From: Elusimicrobia bacterium GWA2_51_34
GTDB taxonomy: Bacteria; Elusimicrobiota; Elusimicrobia; Elusimicrobiales; UBA9959
Assembly (NCBI GenBank): GCA_001799565.1
Contig: MGTS01000042.1
Coordinates: forward strand, 93,793-157,792
DNA: 64,000 nucleotides
Reading direction: 5' to 3'
Shown: in pieces, positions 1-7,037 of the stretch
Layout: each line of letters starts with the position of its first letter
Position numbering within the stretch: the first letter of the stretch is position 1
Translations under genes and position numbers: made by a program
Notes under the pieces: model-generated
What the model saw: only the letters and a program-made list of their open reading frames with translations
What the model was told of the DNA's origin: nothing
Database searches by the model: none

Positions 1-1
1 G

Positions 2-157
2 ATACTGTCCATGTGCCCCACCAACTGGGGCACCCGGCTTGACAATCCGTCGGAGGCCACAAAGTACGTGGCTGAAGGCATGCTGCCGGTGTTCCCGCTG
101 GGAGTGTATAAGAATGCGGCAAAAACAGTCGGGGAGTCTAGGAGTCTGGGAGTCTAG
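2..157 (+). CDS. 2-oxoacid:ferredoxin oxidoreductase beta subunit, C-terminal fragment
   Basis: The window opens inside this gene; 51 codons and a TAG stop remain. The visible stretch includes CPTNWG and the end motif MLPVFPLGVYK, typical of the C-terminus of KorB/VorB-type beta subunits, the thiamine-diphosphate-binding part of the enzyme that converts 2-oxoacids to acyl-CoA with ferredoxin as acceptor. The gamma subunit follows, so this is the end of an oxidoreductase operon. The last residues (GESRSLGV) and the stop codon come from a tandem gggagtct-type repeat, so the natural end of the protein appears to have been replaced or extended by that element. Which oxoacid is used cannot be told from this fragment. 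Confidence 0.8.
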   Translation: MLSMCPTNWGTRLDNPSEATKYVAEGMLPVFPLGVYKNAAKTVGESRSLGV

Positions 158-234
158 GAGTCTGGGAGTCGGGGAGTCGGGGAGTCGGGGATTCTTTACT
201 CCAGGACTCCGGGACCCCAAGACTCGCGACTCTC
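128..234. repeat. Foldback element, gggagtct family (copy 1)
   Basis: The left arm (128-190) repeats the word gggagtct/c about eight times. The right arm (199-234) is the degenerate complement (ggactccggga, gactctc), with the loop attcttta between. It overlaps the stop of the upstream beta-subunit gene and ends just before the ribosome site of the next gene. Related copies lie at 33803-33917 and 41983-42078. Confidence 0.85.
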
Positions 235-254
235 TACAAATGGAGGCTTTACTT

Positions 255-794
255 ATGTATCAAGGCATAAAATTATCCGGTTTCGGCGGGCAGGGAGTTA
301 TTTCGGCCGGCGTACTGCTTGCGCAGGCGGGCATGATGGAAGGCAAAGAAGTAAGCTTCTTCCCTTCCTATGGAGCCGAAATGCGCGGCGGAACGGCCAA
401 CTGTTCGGTGGTAATATCCTCCGACGAAGTTACCACGCCCATAGTTTCCGAGCCCGACACGGTAATAGTGTTTAACGAACCCTCTCTCACCAAATTCGAA
501 CCGCTTGTAAAGAAGGGAGGTCTGCTGATAATAAACAGCTCACTTATAACCTCAAAAGCGGCCCGCAAGGACATAAAGACGCTTTATGTGCCATGCAATC
601 AGATAGCCGGAGAGCTTGGCAACGGCAAGGTTATGAACATGGTGGCTCTTGGGGCTTTCGCGGCGGCTACAGGCGCCATAACCGTGGATGCCATAGCGAA
701 CGCGCTGCCCAAGGTGTATAAGAAGCTCAAGCCCGAGGTGATAGAGCTGAATGTGAAAGCTCTCAAACGCGGCGCGCAGTTCAAGCTGAATTAA
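255..794 (+). CDS. korC: 2-oxoacid:ferredoxin oxidoreductase gamma subunit
   Basis: This 179-residue protein is the gamma subunit (POR/KOR gamma family) of a 2-oxoacid:ferredoxin oxidoreductase in the cytoplasm. The N-terminal GFGGQGV and the PSYGAEMRGGTA motif are the family hallmarks. The ATG at 255 is preceded by ggagg (242-246) at suitable spacing. An upstream in-frame extension to position 39 runs out of frame through the beta-subunit gene and the repeat, so it is not used. It is the distal gene of the operon and is followed by a strong terminator. The assignment to the Kor rather than Por or Vor type is a guess; the family is certain. Confidence 0.9.
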   Translation: MYQGIKLSGFGGQGVISAGVLLAQAGMMEGKEVSFFPSYGAEMRGGTANCSVVISSDEVTTPIVSEPDTVIVFNEPSLTKFEPLVKKGGLLIINSSLITSKAARKDIKTLYVPCNQIAGELGNGKVMNMVALGAFAAATGAITVDAIANALPKVYKKLKPEVIELNVKALKRGAQFKLN

Positions 795-814
795 ATTGGC
801 GGGGGGGGTAAATA

Positions 815-847
815 AAAAGGGCACGGGTGAAACCGTGCCCTTTTTTT
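815..847 (+). terminator. Rho-independent terminator after the oxidoreductase operon
   Basis: The stem gggcacgg / ccgtgccc (819-826 and 833-840) encloses a six-base loop and is followed by seven T residues. It sits 25 bp after the gamma-subunit stop. The A-rich left flank could let it also work for the convergent minus-strand gene. Confidence 0.9.
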
Positions 848-864
848 ATATATATCGGCCGTGA

Positions 865-2091
865 TCAAAGCCAGCGATTGGAAGGATAACGGCCCGTAAA
901 GCGGCGGCAGACGGACTGCCACAATATCTGGCGGCCCCATTTAAGCGGGGCGTAGAGCCTGATGAATGAAAATATTTCGCGTATAACGCCGCGCCTTTCA
1001 CCCGGCGCCAGCCGCTTTAGGGCGGCGCGGAAATCCGCTTCATGCGGCCGCCCAAAAGCTATTTCCAGCGGATTCCACTGGTCCGAACACCGCCTGACTT
1101 CGGAAGCTATCATGCCCCGATATATCCGCTGAATATCTTTGGAAGTCCTGAAAGCTTCAACGGCGGCCTCTCCAGCCACGGCGCCGGAATGCAGCGCGCA
1201 GCTCATGCCTTCGGCTATCATGTTAAAAAAACCCGCCGCCTGACCGGTTATAAGAACGCGCCCCCTGCCAAAAATATAGCGGTTTATAAGCGAAGGGCCG
1301 AAATTGGCGGTAACTATCTCGGGCGACTCTGACGGCCCAAGCCTTACATGATGTTTTTTTTCCAGGTACTCCACCACCCTCTGGTGGCGGGCGTCGAAAT
1401 TATCCCCTTTAAGAAACCCCACTCCCACTATCTGCCTGCCGTCCCTGGCGTGGCTCCAGGTATAGTGGCCCAGTTCCGCGTTGAACCAGAAATGGAAATA
1501 CCTGTCGTCCAGCGGACAGTCTATTATGGGGTGGAACTTCTGCCCCACCACAAACCAGGGTATTTTCCGCGCGTAGTCCGGATACACCGCCCGCACTACA
1601 GCAAGGCTCGGGCCCTCCGCGCCTATCACGAAACGCGCGCGGTAATTTACCGGTAGCCCATCCCGCGTGGCGGCAACGTCCACATGCGTCCCCTTGTCCG
1701 AAAGCCCGGTAAATTCGGTCTGATCGTGTATCTCCGCCCCGCTGCGCAGCATTGCCCAGTGATCCGCGTACTTGCGATGCAGGTGCGGCGTGGGACCGCC
1801 GTCAAAATTTATTGACACGGAACGCATGCTGGGAAAATGGAACGTCACTCCGCTAGCAGAGGACGGAGTATGCAGGATCTCTTTCGGGAGGGGTCCGAAA
1901 TTCTCCAGCAGGAACCTGTGGCCGCGCGGAGAAAGGATGCCGCTGCAGGCCTTGTGGCGCGGAAGTTCCCTGCTCTCAAGGGCCACTGTCTCGCAGCCCG
2001 CGTCTACCAGACGCTTGGCGCAGGCCGCCGCGGCCGGCCCCGTGCCGACTATAAGCGCGTCAACTTTTTTTACATTTTCGATAAAGCTCAT
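865..2091 (-). CDS. Geranylgeranyl reductase family FAD-dependent oxidoreductase
   Basis: This 408-residue flavoprotein has an N-terminal Rossmann FAD site (VGTGPAAAACAKRL, about residues 16-29) and the HKACSGILSPRG segment expected of the geranylgeranyl reductase/halogenase-like group. A second FAD motif lies near GRGRVLITGQAAGFFNMIAEG. Family members saturate prenyl chains of lipids, quinones or chlorophyll, or act on other isoprenoid substrates; the substrate here is unknown. It is the last of three minus-strand genes (FAD oxidase, Fe-S protein, this gene), an arrangement that suggests a small electron-transfer set. A foldback element fills the gap to its upstream neighbour. Confidence 0.8.
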   Translation of the reverse strand: MSFIENVKKVDALIVGTGPAAAACAKRLVDAGCETVALESRELPRHKACSGILSPRGHRFLLENFGPLPKEILHTPSSASGVTFHFPSMRSVSINFDGGPTPHLHRKYADHWAMLRSGAEIHDQTEFTGLSDKGTHVDVAATRDGLPVNYRARFVIGAEGPSLAVVRAVYPDYARKIPWFVVGQKFHPIIDCPLDDRYFHFWFNAELGHYTWSHARDGRQIVGVGFLKGDNFDARHQRVVEYLEKKHHVRLGPSESPEIVTANFGPSLINRYIFGRGRVLITGQAAGFFNMIAEGMSCALHSGAVAGEAAVEAFRTSKDIQRIYRGMIASEVRRCSDQWNPLEIAFGRPHEADFRAALKRLAPGERRGVIREIFSFIRLYAPLKWGRQILWQSVCRRFTGRYPSNRWL

Positions 2092-2100
2092 TGTAATAGC

Positions 2101-2194
2101 AGACAGTAGTCAGAATACAGTAGACAGTAGACTGCGACTAAAAAAGGCAACAGTGTAAATGCAAAACTCCGACTACTGTATTCTGTCTACTGAC
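2101..2194. repeat. Foldback element, acagtagtcag family (copy 1)
   Basis: The left arm 2101-2138 (agacagtagtcagaatacag and continuing) is complementary to the right arm 2170-2194 (gactactgtattctgtctac). An A-rich spacer of about 30 bp separates them. It lies within ten bases of the 3' end of the minus-strand Fe-S gene. A related copy is at 39923-39992. Confidence 0.85.
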
Positions 2195-2203
2195 TTCCCT
2201 CTT

Positions 2204-3181
2204 TTAACTTACCAATTGCGCTATATGGATAACTTCGGTGCCTGGTATATTTTTGAAGACCTGCATATCATCTATGTCTTCAACCACAACACGTTCCGGC
2301 CGGCGATGGTGCAGTATCCAGCGGGCCTGTTCGGCCGGGTCCACGCGGCCAGGCCCACGGTTCCGCATGCCCGCAGCACCTGTAGGTATCGCAGCGCGCT
2401 GAAGGCTTGTGTTCAGCCTGCAGCCGGTCTCAAGACGCATCCGGTCGTATAAATTCACCAGGCGGCTGTGGTCGGCGTGATAGCCGCGGGGCTCTATGAT
2501 ATAGAGGTCGGTGGATTTGATGGCTTTTTTTACTTCCGGCCGCGCAAGCAGGGTTTCGCCAAGGCCCGCCACGCGCGCGCCCGGCAGCCATTGACGCAAA
2601 TGCCGGTGCAGGAAGCCGTCGGCTGCAATTATATGTTTCACGCCGCGCATTGAAGAGATGAAGCGTGTTAAGCGATCCTGGTCCGGCCTTACCCCGGCTT
2701 CCATATCGGCGGCTATAGCGGATATTTCCGTATCATCAAAGAGTATATAGCCATCCTGTTCAAGCAGGCGCGCGGCGCTGCGAAAAATGTTTTCGTCCCG
2801 GCGCATGGCGGAACCGGGAAAGAACAGTTTTTGCGCGGTCGTGACCGGCGGGGTTTTACCCTGTATCCGGTTTTGCGCCTCCGGGCGGCCTGTTCCATCG
2901 GCAAGGCTCATCCGCAGCTCCGTTGTAAGGGCCACGGTATCCACTCCGGCGGGGCAAACCGAACCGCAGGCGCCGCATAAAACGCAGGCCGCAAGGGACT
3001 GGCGCATATCCTCGGGCGCCCCGCCGTTTTGCAGCACGCGCGCCCGCCCGCAAACCGTAAGCATGATGTCGCGCGTCTGGTTCCAGACCGGGCAGGTAAG
3101 CATACATACACCGCAACCGGTGCAGTGTTCATAGCCGGACCTTATCCGGCTGTTAAGTAATTCAGCAGTGGTTTCAGTCAT
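2204..3181 (-). CDS. Dicluster 4Fe-4S protein (GlcF/HdrD-like)
   Basis: The protein is about 325 residues from the ATG at 3181; a TTG at 3190 could add three residues. Two ferredoxin-type cluster motifs are visible near the N-terminus: Cys20, 23, 26 and 30, then Cys66, 69, 72 and 76. The remaining 240 residues resemble the C-terminal half of glycolate-oxidase Fe-S subunits, but I do not see canonical CCG motifs, so the second half is degenerate or divergent. It lies between a GlcD-like FAD oxidase and a geranylgeranyl-reductase-like flavoprotein on the same strand. That order suggests it passes electrons between flavins; this is inference. Confidence 0.75.
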   Translation of the reverse strand: MTETTAELLNSRIRSGYEHCTGCGVCMLTCPVWNQTRDIMLTVCGRARVLQNGGAPEDMRQSLAACVLCGACGSVCPAGVDTVALTTELRMSLADGTGRPEAQNRIQGKTPPVTTAQKLFFPGSAMRRDENIFRSAARLLEQDGYILFDDTEISAIAADMEAGVRPDQDRLTRFISSMRGVKHIIAADGFLHRHLRQWLPGARVAGLGETLLARPEVKKAIKSTDLYIIEPRGYHADHSRLVNLYDRMRLETGCRLNTSLQRAAIPTGAAGMRNRGPGRVDPAEQARWILHHRRPERVVVEDIDDMQVFKNIPGTEVIHIAQLVS

Positions 3182-3207
3182 GTTTTGCAACTGCGCAAGT
3201 TGTCAGG

Positions 3208-3309
3208 GTCAAGGTTCAATGGTTCAGGGTTCAACGGTTCACGGTTATTTTTTCCACGATCTTCTTGTGTTCCCTGATTTTCAACCGTTGAACCGCTGAA
3301 CTGTGAACC
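3208..3309. repeat. Foldback element, ggttcaacggttca family (copy 1)
   Basis: The left arm 3208-3246 repeats ggttca(a/c)ggttca. The right arm 3280-3309 is its complement (tcaaccgttgaaccgctgaa). It lies between the FAD oxidase stop and the Fe-S gene start. A shorter related copy is at 51110-51179. Confidence 0.85.
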
Positions 3310-3332
3310 TGCGTAGCAACCATGTTTTTAAT

Positions 3333-4910
3333 TCAAAATATCACATCGGGGTTCAGTATCATGGCCGGATCGGCCAGGCGTTTCATGGCCAGGTGCTTTT
3401 CAACCAGTTCGTCCCCGAAAGCCCGCCGTATATAACCCTTCATCATGCCGCCGAAACGGTAATAGCTGGTTTTCATTTCCACGCCTATTTCGTATATCTC
3501 GTTCTTGAACGCCTGCAGGTACTCGCGGCTGTAAACAGTGTCGCCCAGTATCGGCTCAAACTCGCACCCATAGGCAAAGCCAGCGGCGTCCGGCGGAACG
3601 CAGGACATCTCGTAGCGCTCGCGCCGGCCCGAAAGCTTTATACCCACGCAGTAAAGAGTGTAACGCGGGAAATACTTTTTGCATACCGCGTTTCCGCGCT
3701 CAATGGCCTCCACAAATTTATCGGCGCTGGTGGCCAGGTCCGGTATTACCATCTTCCGGCCGCCCCAGAATTTCCAGACCTGGTTTCCGAAAACTACCGC
3801 GCGGTCAATAATCCTGCCGTCTTCCATGAAATGGGCCGGATTGAAGGCCGGCTCAAGCTCCTGCTTGCGGCCCAGCAGGTAAAGCGCTTCACCGACGCGC
3901 CATGGCCTGAGCGCGTAATGCCAGGCCATGCGCAGGCCGAAACCCAGCTCTCCGTGGCCGCGGAGGCGTTTGCGCCAGCCGGCAAAAAAAGCGCGTTCGC
4001 GCCCGTCCGAATCAAACGCCACAAGCAGGTTCACGGCCTTGTCCATTATAGTGAGTATCCCGCAATAGTCCGCCGCGTCCTCCCGCACCAGCATCTGCAG
4101 GTCTTCCATTGCCTCGCGCAGGGAGCCATAGTAAAAGTAATGCATGGTTACGGGAGTGAATTTGCGCACCCGCATCGTGGCTTCGGTTATCACTCCGAAC
4201 TGGCCGTAGCCCAGCAGAACGCGTTCAAAGAGATCCGCATTCAGGGTTTCGGAACATTCCTTTATCTCGCCCGTGGGAGTGACCACCTGAAGAGAGACCG
4301 CCTGATCGGCGCTGCAGCCCAGCCGCGGAGAATTTATATCTATCCCTCCAACCGCCAGCGTCCCGCCCAGGGACGATGTCAGGTTAAGCGGAGCCGACAG
4401 GTAATCCAGGCCGTCCCGGCGCAGCACCTCGGCCAGAGTATGCCAATAGACGCCGGCCTCGGCCCGGACCGTCATGTTTTGCGCGTCCACCGATATAACG
4501 CGGCTCATGCCGCGCATATCAAGCAGAAGGCCGCCGAAGGCCACCGATTCTCCTTCAGTGGTAAGCCCTCCGCCTTTTACCGTCACGGGCACACGGTGCA
4601 GCTGGGCCTGCTTAAGAATAGCCGAGATCTGCGCGGCTGAACCGGCAAGCGTTATACCGTGCGGCATACCGTAAGCCAGGCCGCCGGAATCCGAGGAGTA
4701 AAAACCGCAGGTTTGCCTGTTTTCGCATACTTCTATGTTACGGGCCCGCAAAGCCGTGACGAACTCGTTCCAGCCCTTGCCGTTCCACCGGGCCGGATTG
4801 GTCTGCCGCCGCGGTATCCCCTTAAGGGAATCCGGCGCGACGTGGTCAATCGCGGCCGGGGACGAAACGCGCGCGGCAGCCGCAAAAGCGCTTATGTCGG
4901 AACCTTTCAT
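3333..4910 (-). CDS. FAD-binding oxidoreductase, GlcD/cytokinin-dehydrogenase-like
   Basis: This 525-residue flavoprotein belongs to the FAD_binding_4 (PCMH/VAO) family. The FAD-binding part is visible as VTVKGGGLTTEG near residue 110 and as SLGGTLAVGGIDINSPRLG followed by VVTPTGEI near residues 180-215. The second block resembles cytokinin-dehydrogenase-type oxidases more than D-lactate dehydrogenases. The C-terminal half would form the substrate domain; the substrate is unknown. It is the first gene of a minus-strand set with an Fe-S protein and a prenyl-reductase-like flavoprotein. It diverges from the ABC exporter operon across a 122-bp gap (4911-5032). Confidence 0.8.
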   Translation of the reverse strand: MKGSDISAFAAAARVSSPAAIDHVAPDSLKGIPRRQTNPARWNGKGWNEFVTALRARNIEVCENRQTCGFYSSDSGGLAYGMPHGITLAGSAAQISAILKQAQLHRVPVTVKGGGLTTEGESVAFGGLLLDMRGMSRVISVDAQNMTVRAEAGVYWHTLAEVLRRDGLDYLSAPLNLTSSLGGTLAVGGIDINSPRLGCSADQAVSLQVVTPTGEIKECSETLNADLFERVLLGYGQFGVITEATMRVRKFTPVTMHYFYYGSLREAMEDLQMLVREDAADYCGILTIMDKAVNLLVAFDSDGRERAFFAGWRKRLRGHGELGFGLRMAWHYALRPWRVGEALYLLGRKQELEPAFNPAHFMEDGRIIDRAVVFGNQVWKFWGGRKMVIPDLATSADKFVEAIERGNAVCKKYFPRYTLYCVGIKLSGRRERYEMSCVPPDAAGFAYGCEFEPILGDTVYSREYLQAFKNEIYEIGVEMKTSYYRFGGMMKGYIRRAFGDELVEKHLAMKRLADPAMILNPDVIF

Positions 4911-5032
4911 ATACTCAATTTTAATAAATTATCGGCCCAGATGCGGCGGAAAACTGATCTTACGGCGCCTAGAGCCCTGAGCCCGATACATGTATAAGGC
5001 GCGACAATTGTGAATTTTGTAGAATACCATTT

Positions 5033-6814
5033 ATGCACGGAGACGCCCACTACGACGAGAGCCAGGACCAGAAGGAGAAAATAAACTACAAAGCCACCTT
5101 CCGCATGCTTTACAGCCTAATGGCGCCGCAAAAGCGGGGGTTTGCCGTTGCCGCAGTCTGGCTCACGCTCTCCTCCGCGTTGAATCTGCTCTCTCCGATA
5201 ATCGCGAAGTATATAATTGACACGGCCATGCCGGCGAAAGATTACCGCCTTGTCATTTTTTCAGTTACGGCCCTTTTCAGTAATTCGCTTCTCTTCCTGG
5301 TCTTCACCTATTTCCTGCGCATGGGGCTTGTGCGCACCGGCCAGCAGATAATGACAAACCTGAAGAAAAAGATGCTCGGCCATATGCTGGGCCTTGACCT
5401 TCCGTTCTACGCGCAATATCCCGTGGGGCGGCTTATGGCCCGCGTTCAATCGGACACGGCCAGCCTCTATGAGCTTTTTACCGAAACCTCCATCACCATA
5501 TTCCGCGATATACTGATGTTCTTCGTCACATTCGGCATACTGGCTTTCTTCAACCTGCGGCTCACGCTGCTGCTTATGAGCGTGCTGCCCTTCGTCATGA
5601 TAGTCAGCGTGATCTTCCTGCATAAAAGCTCCACTATGTTCGTGACCGTCAGAAAACTGGCCAGCGAGATATCCGGCTTTTTAAGCGAACACGTCAGCGC
5701 CATCGCGCTGCTGCAGGCCTACAACCGTGAAGCCATGGCCGCTGCCAGGCTGAACGCCGTAAATAAACGTAAATTCGACGCCGAGCTGAGCGCTGAAATA
5801 ATGTCAATAATCTTTTTCCTGGCCGTAATACTGCTTAGCCCTATATCCATAGCCATGATACTGGGCGTAGGGGGCGGCTGGGCGCTGGAAGGCGGCATCA
5901 GCATAGGAACGCTTGTAATGTTCATTCTCTATGTGGACAAACTTTTTGAACCGGTGTTCCGCCTGTCCGAGCACATAAGCATCATACAGCGCTCCTTCTC
6001 GGCCGGCCATCGCATAGCCCGGATAATGGAACGCCGCCCCGCCATAACCGACCCGGCAAAACCGCATTTTATACATTCCATGCGGGACAGCATAGAATTC
6101 CGCGACGTCTGGATGAAATACGCCCCGGAGGACCCCTGGGTGATAAAAGGCGTTTCATTCACCCTGCGTAAAGGCAAAAGTCTGGCCATAGTGGGCGAGA
6201 CCGGCGGCGGCAAGACCACCATAACCAACCTGCTTTTCAAATTCTATACCCCGCAGAAAGGGCGGATACTGATAGATGGCGCGGATATCTCCGAAATAAG
6301 CCTGAAATCCCTGCGCACCGCCATAGGCCTTGTGCAGCAGGATATATATCTTTTCCCCGGCACGATAATGCAGAATCTTAAGCTGATGGACGACGCTGTG
6401 CCGGACGCCCTGGTGCACGACGCCATAAAGACAATAGGCCTGGACGCCTTTTTCAAACATCACAGCCTGAACAAGCAGATAGTGGAAAAAGGCGTAAACC
6501 TCTCGGCCGGCGAAAAGCAGGTGATCTCCCTGGTGCGGGCCATGGTCCTTAATCAGGAGGTGCTGGCGCTGGACGAGGCCACTTCGCACATAGACCCCTA
6601 CACCGAGCGCCTGATAAACACCGCCATGCGGCGGCTCCTAAAGCAAAAGACCATGATAGTAATAGCGCACAGACTTTCCACCATAAAGTACGCCGACGAG
6701 ATAATACTTATATCCGAGGGAGAAGTGAAGGAACGCGGCACACACGCGGCTCTGCTGGCCCATGGCGGAATTTACTCCAGGTTTTACAAATTGCAGTTCG
6801 GGGATAGCGGCTAG
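5033..6814 (+). CDS. ABC exporter half-transporter, canonical-Glu subunit of a heterodimer (MdlB/TM288-like)
   Basis: The protein has 593 residues: six membrane helices followed by one nucleotide-binding domain. Visible are an A-loop tyrosine (WMKYAPED), Walker A GETGGGKTT (about 388-396), a Q-loop (VQQDIYLFPG), signature LSAGEKQ (about 490), Walker B LALDEATS with the catalytic Glu at about 515, and the H-loop AHRLS. The signature departs from LSGGQ, while the partner gene has the canonical signature but lacks the catalytic Glu. The two defects fall in the same composite ATP site, as in TM287/288-, LmrCD- and BmrCD-type exporters. The substrate is unknown; such pumps export drugs or lipids. 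Confidence 0.85.
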   Translation: MHGDAHYDESQDQKEKINYKATFRMLYSLMAPQKRGFAVAAVWLTLSSALNLLSPIIAKYIIDTAMPAKDYRLVIFSVTALFSNSLLFLVFTYFLRMGLVRTGQQIMTNLKKKMLGHMLGLDLPFYAQYPVGRLMARVQSDTASLYELFTETSITIFRDILMFFVTFGILAFFNLRLTLLLMSVLPFVMIVSVIFLHKSSTMFVTVRKLASEISGFLSEHVSAIALLQAYNREAMAAARLNAVNKRKFDAELSAEIMSIIFFLAVILLSPISIAMILGVGGGWALEGGISIGTLVMFILYVDKLFEPVFRLSEHISIIQRSFSAGHRIARIMERRPAITDPAKPHFIHSMRDSIEFRDVWMKYAPEDPWVIKGVSFTLRKGKSLAIVGETGGGKTTITNLLFKFYTPQKGRILIDGADISEISLKSLRTAIGLVQQDIYLFPGTIMQNLKLMDDAVPDALVHDAIKTIGLDAFFKHHSLNKQIVEKGVNLSAGEKQVISLVRAMVLNQEVLALDEATSHIDPYTERLINTAMRRLLKQKTMIVIAHRLSTIKYADEIILISEGEVKERGTHAALLAHGGIYSRFYKLQFGDSG

Positions 6815-7028
6815 TCACAAGACACAAGTCACAGGTCACAAGTAACAGCCGGAAGAAACAAGTGCGGAAAAATGATTTTTTAAAACTTTAATTATTGCAG
6901 ACTGAAACCAAAAAACTGTTATATGACTTCTATGAAAATTTGTAGTTTGCCATTACTTGTGCTCTGTGACTTGCAACTTGAAGCTGTTGTTTTTTCCGGC
7001 TTGTGACTTGTGACATGTGACTTGAGAC
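6814..7028. repeat. Foldback element, aagtcacaggtcac family
   Basis: The left arm 6814-6852 repeats gtcacaag/gtcacagg and starts at the last base of the upstream TAG stop. The complementary words recur at 6956-6980 and 6996-7028 (ttgtgacttgtgacatgtg). The spacer of about 100 bp is AT-rich and shows no gene. It ends ten bases before the start codon of the second exporter gene, which shows no Shine-Dalgarno sequence. Confidence 0.85.
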
Positions 7029-7037
7029 TATTATTCT

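Noticed and set aside
128..234. Simple-sequence or CRISPR-like array
   Set aside because: The words are too short and followed by an inverted copy; it fits the foldback class instead.
39..254. N-terminal extension of the gamma-subunit frame to position 39
   Set aside because: It overlaps the beta-subunit coding sequence in another frame and reads through the repeat; a clear ribosome site supports the ATG at 255.
3303..4640. Long open frame of 445 codons on the plus strand
   Set aside because: It lies antisense to the FAD oxidase gene, whose protein matches a known family; the antisense product has no recognisable domain.
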